A stretch of 64,000 nucleotides of DNA from contig JAFGNU010000038.1 in the NCBI GenBank assembly GCA_016926875.1, positions 62,001 through 126,000 on the forward strand, in the 5' to 3' direction. This DNA is from Anaerolineae bacterium. GTDB taxonomy: Bacteria > Chloroflexota > Anaerolineae > Aggregatilineales > Aggregatilineaceae. A program made the position numbers and the translations under genes. A model generated the notes under the pieces. The model ran no database searches. It was not told the DNA's origin and was given only the letters and a program-made list of their open reading frames with translations. This document shows, piece after piece, positions 45,306 to 54,567 of this stretch; position 1 is the stretch's first letter; each line of letters begins with the position of its first letter.

Positions 45306-47681
45306 ATGACTCAGGAACAAGCCAAACAACTTTTACAACAGGGTATAGCTGCGGCGCGCAGTGGTCGTCCTGATGTGGCGCGCGAACTGCTTCAACAGGC
45401 AGTCCGGTTTGATCCACAGAATGAAACAACCTGGCTGTGGTTGAGCAGTGTTGCACGGGATGATAAAGAGCGTACGTTTTGCCTGCGACAACTGCTGTCT
45501 ATCAACCCCAACAATGAGTATGCCCAGAAGGGGTTGCGGGCGCTGGGCATATTGGCGGAACAGCCTGAAGAGGTGTCGCCGTTCACGACCATCCCTGTGT
45601 TGGACGAAGAGAAGCACGCGCGCGTGCAGCAAGCCCTTGATGGCTTTTTGCGCCGCTATGACCCGCAGCCTGTAGATCAGCTCAGTATTAAGTGGGAGCG
45701 CAAGACTCGGCGGCGCTATGGCGAAGGTGGCGCGCGCCGTCTGCGCCAGATCACCTACGCTGTTATCGGGCTGGTGATGGTGGCGTTGGTGGTCGGATTG
45801 GGCGTGTTGGTGACCAGCCTGGATATTTTGGGTGGTGAGGCTACTGAAGTGGCAGCACTGCGCACGCGTATTTTTACTGCAACGCCCACATCAACCATGA
45901 CGCCGACTCCCGGCGGCGCAACCCCCACCCCGTTCCCTGAGCAGATGGCGGTACCCGCGACCGAGGTCCCGGCAGGTCTTGAGCCGGGCAGCGAGTATGG
46001 TAACCCGCCCACCGCCATTTATCCGGCGGTGAATCCCAATGTGGCGGGCGTGATCGATAACGCAATAGACTACTACTCTATTGGAGAATATGACAGCGCA
46101 GTTGGCACGCTGGAGGCGCAGCGCGGTTTTTCCGGTGACAATTGCTACGAGTCGGTGGTGTACTACCAGGCCATGAGCTACGCGGAACAGGGAGGGATGC
46201 AAAACCTCAATACAGCCTCTCAACTGTTGGAGGATGCACTGGCCTATGAGCCGCCGTATGGTTTTACATCTTGCCAGGAATCGCCGCGACTGCTGGCCGG
46301 GTTGGGCTACGTGCGCTATTTGCAGAATCGGCTGAGTGAAGCGCTTACCCTGAGCGAACGAGCGCTGGTCGATGACTCCAAGCTGGTCCAGGCTATACTG
46401 ACCAAGGCCAGGGTGCAAATCGGCAACGGCCAGATTTCGGATGCCTGGCTGACGGTAGACCAGGCGCTCCGGGAATGGCCGGGCGATACTAATTTGCTGC
46501 TGCTGGCAACCGAGATCGAAATGGCAGGCGATCCACCTGGCAACGCGTTGGAATACATCGGCAAGGCGCTGTACGTGGACCCGGCGCTGCAACCGGCGCT
46601 GCGGTATCAGGCGCAGATATACCTGATGCTGGCCGAGCAAGAAACCAATGCTCAGCGGCAGCTTGAATACTACGGGTTGGCGGCGCACAGCGCGCAAACA
46701 CTGCTGCTGTATTACGCTGGTGATCCGGCAGGATACCTGTATCTGGCGAAAGCGCGCATTGGCGAGGATAAGTATGACGAAGCCGAAGCGGTGCTCAGCC
46801 GGGTTGTCGAGGTTGAATCCAGCCTGCCGGAAGACGACGAAACAGCGGCGATTGTTGAGGATGTATACCGGACGCGCGGCAACCTGTATTATGAGCAGGG
46901 ACGGCTGGAAGAAGCGCGCGACGACTTTGATCACGTGTCGCTCGAAGACCTGGACACGTTGGGGAAATTGGTGGATATTGCGTACCGGTTGGGCGATTAC
47001 CCGGACATGGCTCACCGGTTGGATGAATACCTGGCGCTTGAACCCAACCAGAAAACATACCTGCTGCTGGAAGCACAGGCGCTGGCCGAGATTTGCACCT
47101 ATTCGGATGATCTGACATGTGACTATGACGAGGTGCTCAGCAGGTTGAGCAATACGTTTATTTCGGCGCTGGACGACGATCAACAGGCGGATGCGTACAG
47201 CTACCGTGCCCAGGCGCAGTATTGGCAGACCAAGCAAGACCGCCGACTTGCGAGCGAATCGCGGCAGTCAGCTAACCGGCAGGCCCTGGATGATGTGAAT
47301 AAGGCGCTGGCGATCCGCGACAGGCCGATTGACCATTACTACCGAGGTCTGATCCTGGAAGAACTGGGGATGCTCGTCGAGGCATTGGAAGAATACAACT
47401 GGGTGGCCTATTGGGATGGGCAGTACGACTATCCGTTTGTTGAGGATGATTTTGATGAACGGATTGATGATCTGGTAGAGCGTATTCAAGAAGCGGAAGC
47501 AGCCGCAGAAGCAGAAGAAGGCGAGGAGGGTGAAGAGCCTGGGCCTACGGCTACACCGGTGCCGGGCGCGACAGAATCGCCGCTGACACCTACCCCGGCT
47601 GCCATACCGACACAAGGGCCGACCGCAACCATGACGCCAACAGTGCCGCCCACGCGAGTAGCACCGACCGCTCTCCCGTAA
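45306..47681 (+). CDS. Membrane-anchored TPR protein with Thr/Pro-rich linkers
   Basis: 791 residues. A cytoplasmic TPR-like N-terminus (LLQQGIAAARSGRPDVAREL, LLSINPNNEYAQKGLRALGI) is followed by a single membrane segment at about 149-171 (ITYAVIGLVMVALVVGLGVL). Outside comes a Thr/Pro linker (ATPTSTMTPTPGGATPTP) and then many TPR-type repeats (IDNAIDYYSIGEYDSAVGTL, YLYLAKARIGEDKYDEAEAV, LYYEQGRLEEARDDFDHVSL). The end is a second Thr/Pro-rich tail. It looks like a transmembrane scaffold whose large outer part binds other proteins; no enzyme motif is seen. Own promoter upstream; a shared terminator follows. Confidence 0.72.
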   Translation: MTQEQAKQLLQQGIAAARSGRPDVARELLQQAVRFDPQNETTWLWLSSVARDDKERTFCLRQLLSINPNNEYAQKGLRALGILAEQPEEVSPFTTIPVLDEEKHARVQQALDGFLRRYDPQPVDQLSIKWERKTRRRYGEGGARRLRQITYAVIGLVMVALVVGLGVLVTSLDILGGEATEVAALRTRIFTATPTSTMTPTPGGATPTPFPEQMAVPATEVPAGLEPGSEYGNPPTAIYPAVNPNVAGVIDNAIDYYSIGEYDSAVGTLEAQRGFSGDNCYESVVYYQAMSYAEQGGMQNLNTASQLLEDALAYEPPYGFTSCQESPRLLAGLGYVRYLQNRLSEALTLSERALVDDSKLVQAILTKARVQIGNGQISDAWLTVDQALREWPGDTNLLLLATEIEMAGDPPGNALEYIGKALYVDPALQPALRYQAQIYLMLAEQETNAQRQLEYYGLAAHSAQTLLLYYAGDPAGYLYLAKARIGEDKYDEAEAVLSRVVEVESSLPEDDETAAIVEDVYRTRGNLYYEQGRLEEARDDFDHVSLEDLDTLGKLVDIAYRLGDYPDMAHRLDEYLALEPNQKTYLLLEAQALAEICTYSDDLTCDYDEVLSRLSNTFISALDDDQQADAYSYRAQAQYWQTKQDRRLASESRQSANRQALDDVNKALAIRDRPIDHYYRGLILEELGMLVEALEEYNWVAYWDGQYDYPFVEDDFDERIDDLVERIQEAEAAAEAEEGEEGEEPGPTATPVPGATESPLTPTPAAIPTQGPTATMTPTVPPTRVAPTALP

Positions 47682-47705
47682 GCAGCGATCCCGGTCTATG
47701 AGAGG

Positions 47706-47740
47706 AAAAAGCGGGTGACACCATGGGGTGCTGCCCGCTT
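47706..47740. terminator. Bidirectional terminator between convergent genes
   Basis: AAGCGGG (47709-47715) pairs with CCCGCTT (47734-47740), with inner CACC/GGTG support. Read on the minus strand the stem ends in TTTTT (complement of 47706-47710), a strong stop for the moxR operon. On the plus strand the tail is AGTTTATT. Confidence 0.8.
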
Positions 47741-47747
47741 AGTTTAT

Positions 47748-49247
47748 TCACGAACGGGTTGAGAAAGGTTCAAGCTGAACCGGATCAGAGCTGTTTTGGA
47801 GACGCTCCCAGGCAGCGCGCACGGGCTGGAGCACAGTTTGATCTTCTGGGATTTCACCGTAGCGCACAGCAACATATGCCTCGGTGATGGTCTGCACATC
47901 GTCGCCCATGCCGGGATACGCCTGGACCAGCTCGCGGCGGTATTCGTATGGTGTGTCGGACAACGCACGGGGATAACCACGTTTTCCAGCCAGCTTTTCC
48001 ATGCGCGCATAGATACGGCGGATGGTCAGCGCCGCAAACAGATCGCTCCCCAGGCCGAATCGGCGCAGAAGCCCCAGCGTATCGGCCAGGCGCTGCCAAC
48101 CGGCACGCAGCGTTTGCCGCAGGCCGCCTACCACTTCGGCGGTACCCAGCGCTTCCCGTTCCTCGTCACTGTATCTTTCTTGCCGGTCGCGCCCGATCAA
48201 CAAAAACCAGAAAAACGCGATGATCAACAGGATCAGAAACACGATAAGCGCCACGATCAGGGCATCGGTTAGCACGGCAAAAATATCGGCCAGCAGCGGA
48301 ATATCGCTGCCGCCGCTTGAGCTGTCGTCACCTGAGCCAATCTCAAAGATGTCGCCGGGTATTTGATCGGGCAAGATGGAACGCAGCAGGTTGTAAATAA
48401 GTTGGGCCAACAACAGCAGCGGCGAAGCAACCAGGAGCAGAAGGGTCAGCGCGCCTTCACCGATGGTTTTGAAAATATCTGCCGCCCGCGCCATGTCCAT
48501 GCCCGACAACCACAGCGCGGCCACATAGCCTGCCAGGGTCAGTCCCAGGGCAGTAAAAAGCAGCGACACTATCCACCCGCGTCCAAAGATGGCTGTCCGG
48601 CTCCGGTCCAGGTTCAGGCTGTCGGCGCGCGCCAGGCTTGTGCTCAGCAAACCCAGGAAAAAGAACACGGGCACTGTTGGCAGCGCAGCCCGCCGCAGGG
48701 CCGGGTTGGCAAACAGGAACAGCCAGAAAAACGCCAGCATCCCCAGGCGCAGTCCAAAACTGGCGCGCACCAGGGTCATGTAGATGCTGCCAAGCTGAAA
48801 ACCGCGCCACCACAGGAACAGCACCCAGGCGATCACCAGCGGTCCGCCGGGCACACGCTGCTGCCTGTCGATGTAAAACAGGTCGATCAGCGTTAAATCG
48901 TCTTTACCGCCATAGGCTTTTACCAGCAGGGGCAGCACAAGCACCGTTGCAGCCGCGGCGGCCCACATCCACAGCAGGATGGCAGTAGTTTGCAGCCCAT
49001 CGTCTGTGCGGCGGTGATACATCCGGCGGGTGATCAGGGTGCTGGCGAGCAGGTTAGCCACTGCCAGACCCAGCGCGGCGGATAGTTCTATTTCCAGAAA
49101 GTACGCCAGTGAGAGCGCCAGCCAGGGCGCCAGCCAGCAGGCAGTCATCAGAATCACAGCAATATGCAAGTATTCCTGGCGCCAGTTGATCCGGCGGGCA
49201 GTAGGGCTGGCGTCAGTCATGGGTAGAACTGGTTGATTGCTTGGCAC
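47748..49247 (-). CDS. Transmembrane DUF4129 protein (moxR operon)
   Basis: 499 residues with about eight membrane segments up to residue 370, then a soluble DUF4129 domain (IRRIYARMEKLAGKRGYPRA, SDTPYEYRRELVQAYPGMGD, TITEAYVAVRYGEIPED). DUF4129 proteins with transglutaminase-like or MoxR/DUF58 partners are common in membrane-linked quality control or assembly operons; the exact role is not known. A GTG at 49247 with AGAGG upstream is favoured over ATG at 49220. Either start overlaps the DUF58 gene, so the two are translationally coupled. No transglutaminase domain is visible. Confidence 0.8.
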   Translation of the reverse strand: MPSNQPVLPMTDASPTARRINWRQEYLHIAVILMTACWLAPWLALSLAYFLEIELSAALGLAVANLLASTLITRRMYHRRTDDGLQTTAILLWMWAAAAATVLVLPLLVKAYGGKDDLTLIDLFYIDRQQRVPGGPLVIAWVLFLWWRGFQLGSIYMTLVRASFGLRLGMLAFFWLFLFANPALRRAALPTVPVFFFLGLLSTSLARADSLNLDRSRTAIFGRGWIVSLLFTALGLTLAGYVAALWLSGMDMARAADIFKTIGEGALTLLLLVASPLLLLAQLIYNLLRSILPDQIPGDIFEIGSGDDSSSGGSDIPLLADIFAVLTDALIVALIVFLILLIIAFFWFLLIGRDRQERYSDEEREALGTAEVVGGLRQTLRAGWQRLADTLGLLRRFGLGSDLFAALTIRRIYARMEKLAGKRGYPRALSDTPYEYRRELVQAYPGMGDDVQTITEAYVAVRYGEIPEDQTVLQPVRAAWERLQNSSDPVQLEPFSTRS

Positions 49248-50637
49248 GTTCAGCCTCTTCTCTGGCCCGGCGCCTGAGGTAACGCTGGCGTGGCGTCAGG
49301 TGCTCATCGCCGGATGGCAATTCATCATCCTCTTCTTCCTCGGATGGCAGCGGCGGTTCTTCATCCTGGATCGGTAGATGGTAAGTCAGCACACGGGGAA
49401 TAACCGGTGGTTCAGACTTGCCGAGACAGATCAGCACCAGGCGGCGACCGCTGTCGCGCAGGCGTAGAATGGAGGCGCCGATAGCTTCGTTCATAAACGG
49501 CGTGATCAGCACCAGCGTTGCGCCCCACGGCAGGCGAGGGCTTTCGTCGAGCAGGAAGCGGTCGAAACTGCTGCTGACGAAATAGCTGACGGCGGCCAGG
49601 GCTTCGAGCACGTGTGTGAGCTGGTCAGGGCTGCGGCTGGGCAAGATGCGGAACGGCTGGTCAGCATGGGCCAAAGTGCCGTTGGCGGTGATGCCGACCG
49701 AGTGCCCCTGTTCCAGTCCCCAATGTGCCAGCGAGGCCGCAACTTCGGTCACGTAATCCAGCATGGCAGGCCACACGCCGCGCCAGTATATCTCAAACGT
49801 GGCGACGTTCAGGCACAGCACGGTGCGCTGGCTGCGAGTTGGTTCGTACACACGGGTTTGCAGGCTGCCGGTGCGCGCTGTTGCTTTCCAGTGTATGTGG
49901 CGAAAGCTGTCTGTTGGTGAATAATCGCGGATGCCCATTGTGCGGTTTGGGTCTTCGAACAGGCGGCGCTGCACCCGGTGATCGCCAAACGGGTCTTTGA
50001 GCGGCAGCCCTAATTCGGGCAAGGTCTTGATACGTGGGTAAACGATCAATGCTTCGTGACGATCTTCTATCACAAGCTTGCGATCAAACAGGCTGAAGGG
50101 ATCGCCGGATACCAGCGTCACCGGCCCAATGTCAAACACGCCCCGGCGGCGGGCGGTCAGCGTCACGGTGCGCCGGATGCGTTCATACCAGCGCAGCGAG
50201 TAGGTGTTGATCAGAAAGCCGGAGTCGGGATCGTATTCGGACCGGGCCAGTGCGAATTCGTCGGATGGGCCGACATGAACGGACCATTCATCCTCGGTCT
50301 GGAACCAGGGGAGCGGCAGCAGCTTGCGGTTCTCGACCAGGATGTTCACATCAAAATTCTCGTCCGGGAAAAAACGTCGATAACGAAACTGGCGGTGGTA
50401 TACCAGCCCGCGTAACGAACTGCGGCTCCACAGCCAGGCTGCCAGCAGCACCACGACCATAAACGCCACCATCGCCAGCAGTTCCTGGAGATGAGCGAGA
50501 ACGGCCACTACAAACGCGATCAAGGCGAAGCTCATCCAGCGGTGATCGACCAGCGTGCGCAGCGTGTCGCCGCGCCCCTGGACGGGTTGTAGATCGCGTT
50601 CTTCGCGTTCGGCCTGGTCAAAGTCGAAAAAGCCCAC
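49213..50637 (-). CDS. DUF58 domain protein (moxR operon)
   Basis: 474 residues. Two membrane segments near the N-terminus (SFALIAFVVAVLAHLQ, LAMVAFMVVVLLAAWL) precede a beta-rich region and the DUF58 core with RDYSPTDSFRHIHWKATART, the family signature, followed by a von Willebrand-like fold (RTVLCLNVATFEIYWRGV). The tail is highly acidic. DUF58 proteins usually follow MoxR ATPases, which are thought to help metal loading or assembly of partner complexes. A GTG at 50637 with GAGGG upstream is the best start; it lies 13 bases after moxR. Confidence 0.88.
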   Translation of the reverse strand: MGFFDFDQAEREERDLQPVQGRGDTLRTLVDHRWMSFALIAFVVAVLAHLQELLAMVAFMVVVLLAAWLWSRSSLRGLVYHRQFRYRRFFPDENFDVNILVENRKLLPLPWFQTEDEWSVHVGPSDEFALARSEYDPDSGFLINTYSLRWYERIRRTVTLTARRRGVFDIGPVTLVSGDPFSLFDRKLVIEDRHEALIVYPRIKTLPELGLPLKDPFGDHRVQRRLFEDPNRTMGIRDYSPTDSFRHIHWKATARTGSLQTRVYEPTRSQRTVLCLNVATFEIYWRGVWPAMLDYVTEVAASLAHWGLEQGHSVGITANGTLAHADQPFRILPSRSPDQLTHVLEALAAVSYFVSSSFDRFLLDESPRLPWGATLVLITPFMNEAIGASILRLRDSGRRLVLICLGKSEPPVIPRVLTYHLPIQDEEPPLPSEEEEDDELPSGDEHLTPRQRYLRRRAREEAERAKQSTSSTHD

Positions 50638-50650
50638 GGTTACCCTCGCG

Positions 50651-51586
50651 CTAGCGCTCAACCGGCACAGGCACGGTGTTTACAAGGTCGCTGACAATGT
50701 CTTCCGGGCGGCGCCCGCGCAGCCGGGTTTGTGGATTGATCTGGATGCGATGAGTCAACACGTAAGGTGCCAGCACCTTGACGTCATCCGGCAGCACAAA
50801 ATCCCGCTCATGAATGGCTGCCCGTGCCTGGCTGGTGCGATACAGCGCCAGGGTGGCGCGCGGGCTGGCGCCCAGGTCGATTTCTTCGTGCGTGCGGGTC
50901 CGGCGGGCGATGGCGACAATGTAGTTTTGAACGGGTTCGGCAACGTGAATCTCGCGCACCTGGGCGATCAGTCCGGTCACCGTGTCAGGATCGGTGACGG
51001 GTTCCAGGTCTTCGAGCGGGTCGCTGGTTTTAAAGCGTTTCAGAATAAGGTTTTCTTGCTGCTCATCCGGGTAACCAATTGCTACACGCAGCAAAAAGCG
51101 GTCGACCTGCGCTTCGGGCAGCGGGAACGTGCCCTCCAACTCAATCGGGTTTTGCGTAGCCATCACCAGGAACGGGCGCGGCAGCGGTCGCGTCTGGCCG
51201 TCAATGGTCATCTGGCGCTCCTGCATCGCTTCGAGCAGGGCGCTTTGGGTGCGGGGCGTGGCGCGGTTGATCTCGTCCGCTAGCACAACCTGGCTCAGAA
51301 TCGGGCCGGGCCGGAATTCGAACGACTGGGTTTTCTGGTTAAAAAAGTTCACGCCGGTCACATCACCGGGCAGCAGATCGGGCGTAAACTGGATGCGGCG
51401 GAACGTGCAGCCCAGCGAGGCTGCCATCGACTTGGCAAGCGTGGTTTTGCCGGTGCCGGGCACATCTTCCAGCAGCACATGGCCTTCGCTTAATACGGCT
51501 ACCAGCATCAGGTCGATAATTTCATCCTTACCGACAATCACGCGTTTGATGTTCTCGCGGATCTGGGCTGCAACTTCTGAGATCAT
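50651..51586 (-). CDS. MoxR-family AAA+ ATPase
   Basis: 311 residues. Walker A is in EDVPGTGKTTLAKSMAASLG, Walker B in VVLADEINRATPRTQSALLE, sensor 1 in LVMATQNPIELEGTFPLPEA, and the arginine region in QVDRFLLRVAIGYPDEQQEN. The C-terminal lid includes LGASPRATLALYRTSQARA and DVKVLAPYVLTHRI. MoxR proteins act as chaperone-like ATPases with VWA-fold partners, here the DUF58 protein. AAGGAG six bases before the ATG at 51586 sets the start; a longer version is unlikely. It heads the moxR-DUF58-DUF4129 operon. Confidence 0.94.
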   Translation of the reverse strand: MISEVAAQIRENIKRVIVGKDEIIDLMLVAVLSEGHVLLEDVPGTGKTTLAKSMAASLGCTFRRIQFTPDLLPGDVTGVNFFNQKTQSFEFRPGPILSQVVLADEINRATPRTQSALLEAMQERQMTIDGQTRPLPRPFLVMATQNPIELEGTFPLPEAQVDRFLLRVAIGYPDEQQENLILKRFKTSDPLEDLEPVTDPDTVTGLIAQVREIHVAEPVQNYIVAIARRTRTHEEIDLGASPRATLALYRTSQARAAIHERDFVLPDDVKVLAPYVLTHRIQINPQTRLRGRRPEDIVSDLVNTVPVPVER

Positions 51587-51703
51587 ACTGGCTCCTTCAA
51601 ACTGGGAGAAAATACAAAAGGCTACTTGAATCACTGGCCAGGGAGTGAATTGGTTCAGTTTATTCGAAGATCGGGCGGCTGAACAAGCCAGTGCCGGTCG
51701 CGG

Positions 51704-52498
51704 TTATACCGGCGGCCAGGGGTAATGCGGGCCGGGACCGGGTTCGGGATAGGTTTGGTTGTCCAGCAGGGTTTCGGCACGCCGGATCAGCGCCGTAATT
51801 TCATCCAGGCTCAGCAGGGGGGTAATTTCGCGGCGCAGTGGGCCGTCTTTGGGTTTGGTCTGATCAAGCAGCGCGCGCACCGTCTCCAGCAGATCGTCGG
51901 CGACCTGCTGTCCGGCGAACTCCCAGATCACGGTGCGCAGCTTGGGCATGGCGTGAAAGGTAAGGCCGTGGTCGATACCCCACAACTTGCCGTTCGGGTC
52001 CAGCAGCAGGTGGCCACCCTTGCGGTCGCCGTTGTTAGCCAGGTAATCAAAGACTGCGAAACGCTGCAACTGGGGAATGAAACTATCACCCAGCGAGAAA
52101 TAGTTGATTTCCGGGTCGTGGGCGATAAATAGCTGGACTGAGCCGGGACCGTGCGGCCCGCTGCGCAGCACCGTGGGTGGGACAAGCTGCCAGTCGAGCG
52201 CTTTGGAAAGCAGGTAGGACACTACTTCACGATTGCACAGCGTACCGTTGGGAAAATCCCACAGCGGTCGTTCGCCGCGTCGGGGTTTGTAGACCGCCGG
52301 GACTGCCAGTTCGCCATCACTGACGGTGATCAGACGCGCATAGTTTGATCCCCACAGTTGGATATTATGCGTGCCGACAATCTGCCCGTGCGCCAGCAGT
52401 GTTTCGATGCGTGTGACATCAATCGACGGCAGGCCAGGCGAGGTGTCGTCAGAGGAAGCGTTTTGAGGTGGGGCGGGCGGCGGTTGATCGGTCATCAT
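51704..52498 (-). CDS. SCO1664-family kinase-like protein
   Basis: 264 residues resembling phosphatidylinositol 3/4-kinase folds. VPAVYKPRRGERPLWDFPNG carries the ATP-binding lysine, NREVVSYLLSKALDWQLVPP follows, the catalytic loop is DYLANNGDRKGGHLLLD and the metal loop is GIDHGLTFHAM. In Actinobacteria this protein is one of a conserved trio with DUF3090 and a phosphomutase-like protein; both partners are present here. The start overlaps the DUF3090 stop as ATGA at 52495-52498, so the two are coupled. The first 35 residues are a Pro/Ser-rich tail. The natural substrate is unknown. Confidence 0.85.
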   Translation of the reverse strand: MMTDQPPPAPPQNASSDDTSPGLPSIDVTRIETLLAHGQIVGTHNIQLWGSNYARLITVSDGELAVPAVYKPRRGERPLWDFPNGTLCNREVVSYLLSKALDWQLVPPTVLRSGPHGPGSVQLFIAHDPEINYFSLGDSFIPQLQRFAVFDYLANNGDRKGGHLLLDPNGKLWGIDHGLTFHAMPKLRTVIWEFAGQQVADDLLETVRALLDQTKPKDGPLRREITPLLSLDEITALIRRAETLLDNQTYPEPGPGPHYPWPPV

Positions 52499-52998
52499 GT
52501 CCAGTAGTAGATCATGTGCCCGTTGCTCTTGGGGTTGGCGCGGCCTTGCTTGACGACAATCATCGCGTGCTCGCTGAGCGCACGCATCTGTTCGCACGAT
52601 GCCCAAAGACGTACTTCCTGCGGATCGGGCAGCGCCTGGACGTCTTCCTCGATAGTGATCATCTCCTGGGCTACCAGCAGGATCATTTCGCGGTCTTCAT
52701 CGTAGCCCAGCCCGATTTGCGCGACACGGAACAGCGGTTCGACCGGATCGCGTAGGGTCATATCCCATTGGGATAAATCAACGTCGATGTTAGAAATATC
52801 CGGAAACTGCTGGCCCAAGTTCTCAAGTATTTCGTTGATGGCATCAGACAGCGCGCGTGCCTGTTCCTTTTCGATGATCAGTGTGACCAGATCGCTGCCG
52901 CTGCCCGCCTGCAAGTGAAAGCGGCGGCGGCCTTTGGGTCCAATGGTCCCGATTGTCACAAAATCAACCGGATCGAGTTCGAAACCGTGTGTCGGCAT
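52495..52998 (-). CDS. DUF3090 family protein
   Basis: 167 residues, soluble. Recognised from its opening ELDPVDFVTIGTIGPKGRRR and FHLQAGSGSDLVTLIIEKEQ, and the acidic DREMILLVAQEMITIEED, together with its position next to the SCO1664 kinase-like gene. The end includes WASCEQMRALSEHAMIVVKQ. No catalytic motif is known for the family; partners suggest a role in a phosphoryl-transfer pathway. Four-base overlap with the kinase-like gene downstream. Confidence 0.85.
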   Translation of the reverse strand: MPTHGFELDPVDFVTIGTIGPKGRRRFHLQAGSGSDLVTLIIEKEQARALSDAINEILENLGQQFPDISNIDVDLSQWDMTLRDPVEPLFRVAQIGLGYDEDREMILLVAQEMITIEEDVQALPDPQEVRLWASCEQMRALSEHAMIVVKQGRANPKSNGHMIYYWT

Positions 52999-53160
52999 GA
53001 TACGCGTTTACCCTTTCAACGAAAACCTGCCCGGTTACACACTTGCTCTGACCTGGCGCAAACTGAATATACGTTTCAATCTTAGCCGGTTTCAACGTGA
53101 AAAACGCCGTGATCACAGACTCATCTGGTTCATTGGGAACCTGCTCGGAATCTGTGACAG

Positions 53161-53191
53161 GCAGCGTGTTGACGAATTGCCAACACGCTGC
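53161..53191. terminator. Perfect 11-bp hairpin downstream of the Kelch gene
   Basis: GCAGCGTGTTG (53161-53171) and CAACACGCTGC (53181-53191), nine-base loop. No T run follows on the minus strand, so it may slow polymerase or protect the mRNA end rather than be a classic terminator. Confidence 0.45.
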
Positions 53192-53218
53192 GCCAATAGG
53201 AAGCAGCCCGAGAATAAC

Positions 53219-54523
53219 CTATGGACTCGGTGTCATGTTCACCCAGGTATTGGTGTCAGGCTCGTAGAGCCACGTTTCATCCGAAAGACCGCTCTCCGAA
53301 TCCCCACCAAACAAAACGATCTGGTCTGCCCCCGTACTGTAGACCATGACTGCTCCGCTCCGCGCATCAGGAAAAACGTCGGGACTCAGCAATTCCCAGG
53401 CATGGGCATCGACATCATAGGCCCAGGTATCACCGCATTCTTGGCGAACGTCATACCTGCCGCCGAACAGGATAACCCGGTCCAGGCTCGGCGCATAGGC
53501 CACAGCCCCCTCAGAGCGCGGTCCTGGTCCGGGAACCGCTGGCATTTCAGTCCAGGTGTTGGCATTGTAATCGTAGGTCCAGGTGTTATCAACGACCCAA
53601 CCACCAATGTAACTGGTGACGCCGCCCAGAACGATATCATCACCGCCAGGCGCAGCTCCGCCCCACATGATCACGAGGTCCGAACCGGCATCGTATGCCA
53701 TCTGGTGGAAGAAACGGGGAGAAGGACTGTTTCCGGCGTTCATATTGGTCCAGGTATTGGTATCAAAATCATACGCCCACGTTTGAGGGTCGTCCCATTC
53801 TCCTCCACCTGCTCCAAACAGGATGATCCGGTCCGATTCGGCGTCGTATACCATGCTGCCTAACAGATTGGTTGGGATCGGGTCCGGCTGCATATTGGTC
53901 CAGGTATTTGTGTTAAGGTCATACGCCCATGTCTCGCTCAAGGGCGCGTCGGGATCAAGGCCGTAGTTCACACCAACAAACAGGATTACCCGGTCAGATT
54001 GAGTATCGTAGGCCATGGCGCCGGAGCCTTCTCGGCCCACTCCATAGGGTGCCTGGTCGGAGTCCATACACTGCCACTCATTCGCGGTTATCTCGTATGT
54101 CCATACACCGATAGGATTCGCTCCGCCAACCAGGACAACACGGTCCGATTCAACATCGTAGGCCATGGTGTGCCCAGCCTGCGCAACAGGGCCACCCCAC
54201 GGCGAGGCCAACGCTGGCGTTGGGGAAGGAGCCGTGGTAGGCACGGGATTGCGAGCGGTTTCAATTTCACCGAGCAACTGCGTTGCTTCTATTGAACGCA
54301 TGATATTATTCGCGCACACAGATTGAGCTTCAGTCACCAGTTCGTAGGCCAGGTCCAGATCGCCTTCGTCGAAGGCAGCCTGGGCCGCATTGAGAATATC
54401 ATTTGGTCCCTCGTCACAGGTCCATTCATCACCCTGCGCCAGCGCCGGGGTCAAGGGAAGCGTCAACAAGATCAGCAACACGAGTGACAAAAACCAGTGA
54501 GGTAACCGGAAGTGTGAGCACAT
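53219..54523 (-). CDS. Secreted Kelch-repeat protein
   Basis: 434 residues. A signal peptide (LVLLILLTLPLTPALAQ) is followed by a short helical region with two cysteines and then about six Kelch units, for example TWAYDLNTNTWTNMQPDPIP, SMVYDAESDRIILFGAGGGE and TWTYDYNANTWTEMPAVPGP. A beta-propeller for binding glycans or proteins outside the cell is likely; no oxidase residues were checked. GGAGGAAAA precedes the ATG. It lies between DUF3090 and the phosphatase that usually go together, so it looks like a later insertion into the cassette. Confidence 0.8.
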   Translation of the reverse strand: MCSHFRLPHWFLSLVLLILLTLPLTPALAQGDEWTCDEGPNDILNAAQAAFDEGDLDLAYELVTEAQSVCANNIMRSIEATQLLGEIETARNPVPTTAPSPTPALASPWGGPVAQAGHTMAYDVESDRVVLVGGANPIGVWTYEITANEWQCMDSDQAPYGVGREGSGAMAYDTQSDRVILFVGVNYGLDPDAPLSETWAYDLNTNTWTNMQPDPIPTNLLGSMVYDAESDRIILFGAGGGEWDDPQTWAYDFDTNTWTNMNAGNSPSPRFFHQMAYDAGSDLVIMWGGAAPGGDDIVLGGVTSYIGGWVVDNTWTYDYNANTWTEMPAVPGPGPRSEGAVAYAPSLDRVILFGGRYDVRQECGDTWAYDVDAHAWELLSPDVFPDARSGAVMVYSTGADQIVLFGGDSESGLSDETWLYEPDTNTWVNMTPSP

Positions 54524-54567
54524 CGTATTTTCCTCCGAAACCTAACTAAATGCGAGCGATTTGTTGG

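Noticed and set aside
45891-47237. Open frame of 448 codons on the minus strand
   Set aside because: Antisense to the membrane TPR protein; no family features.
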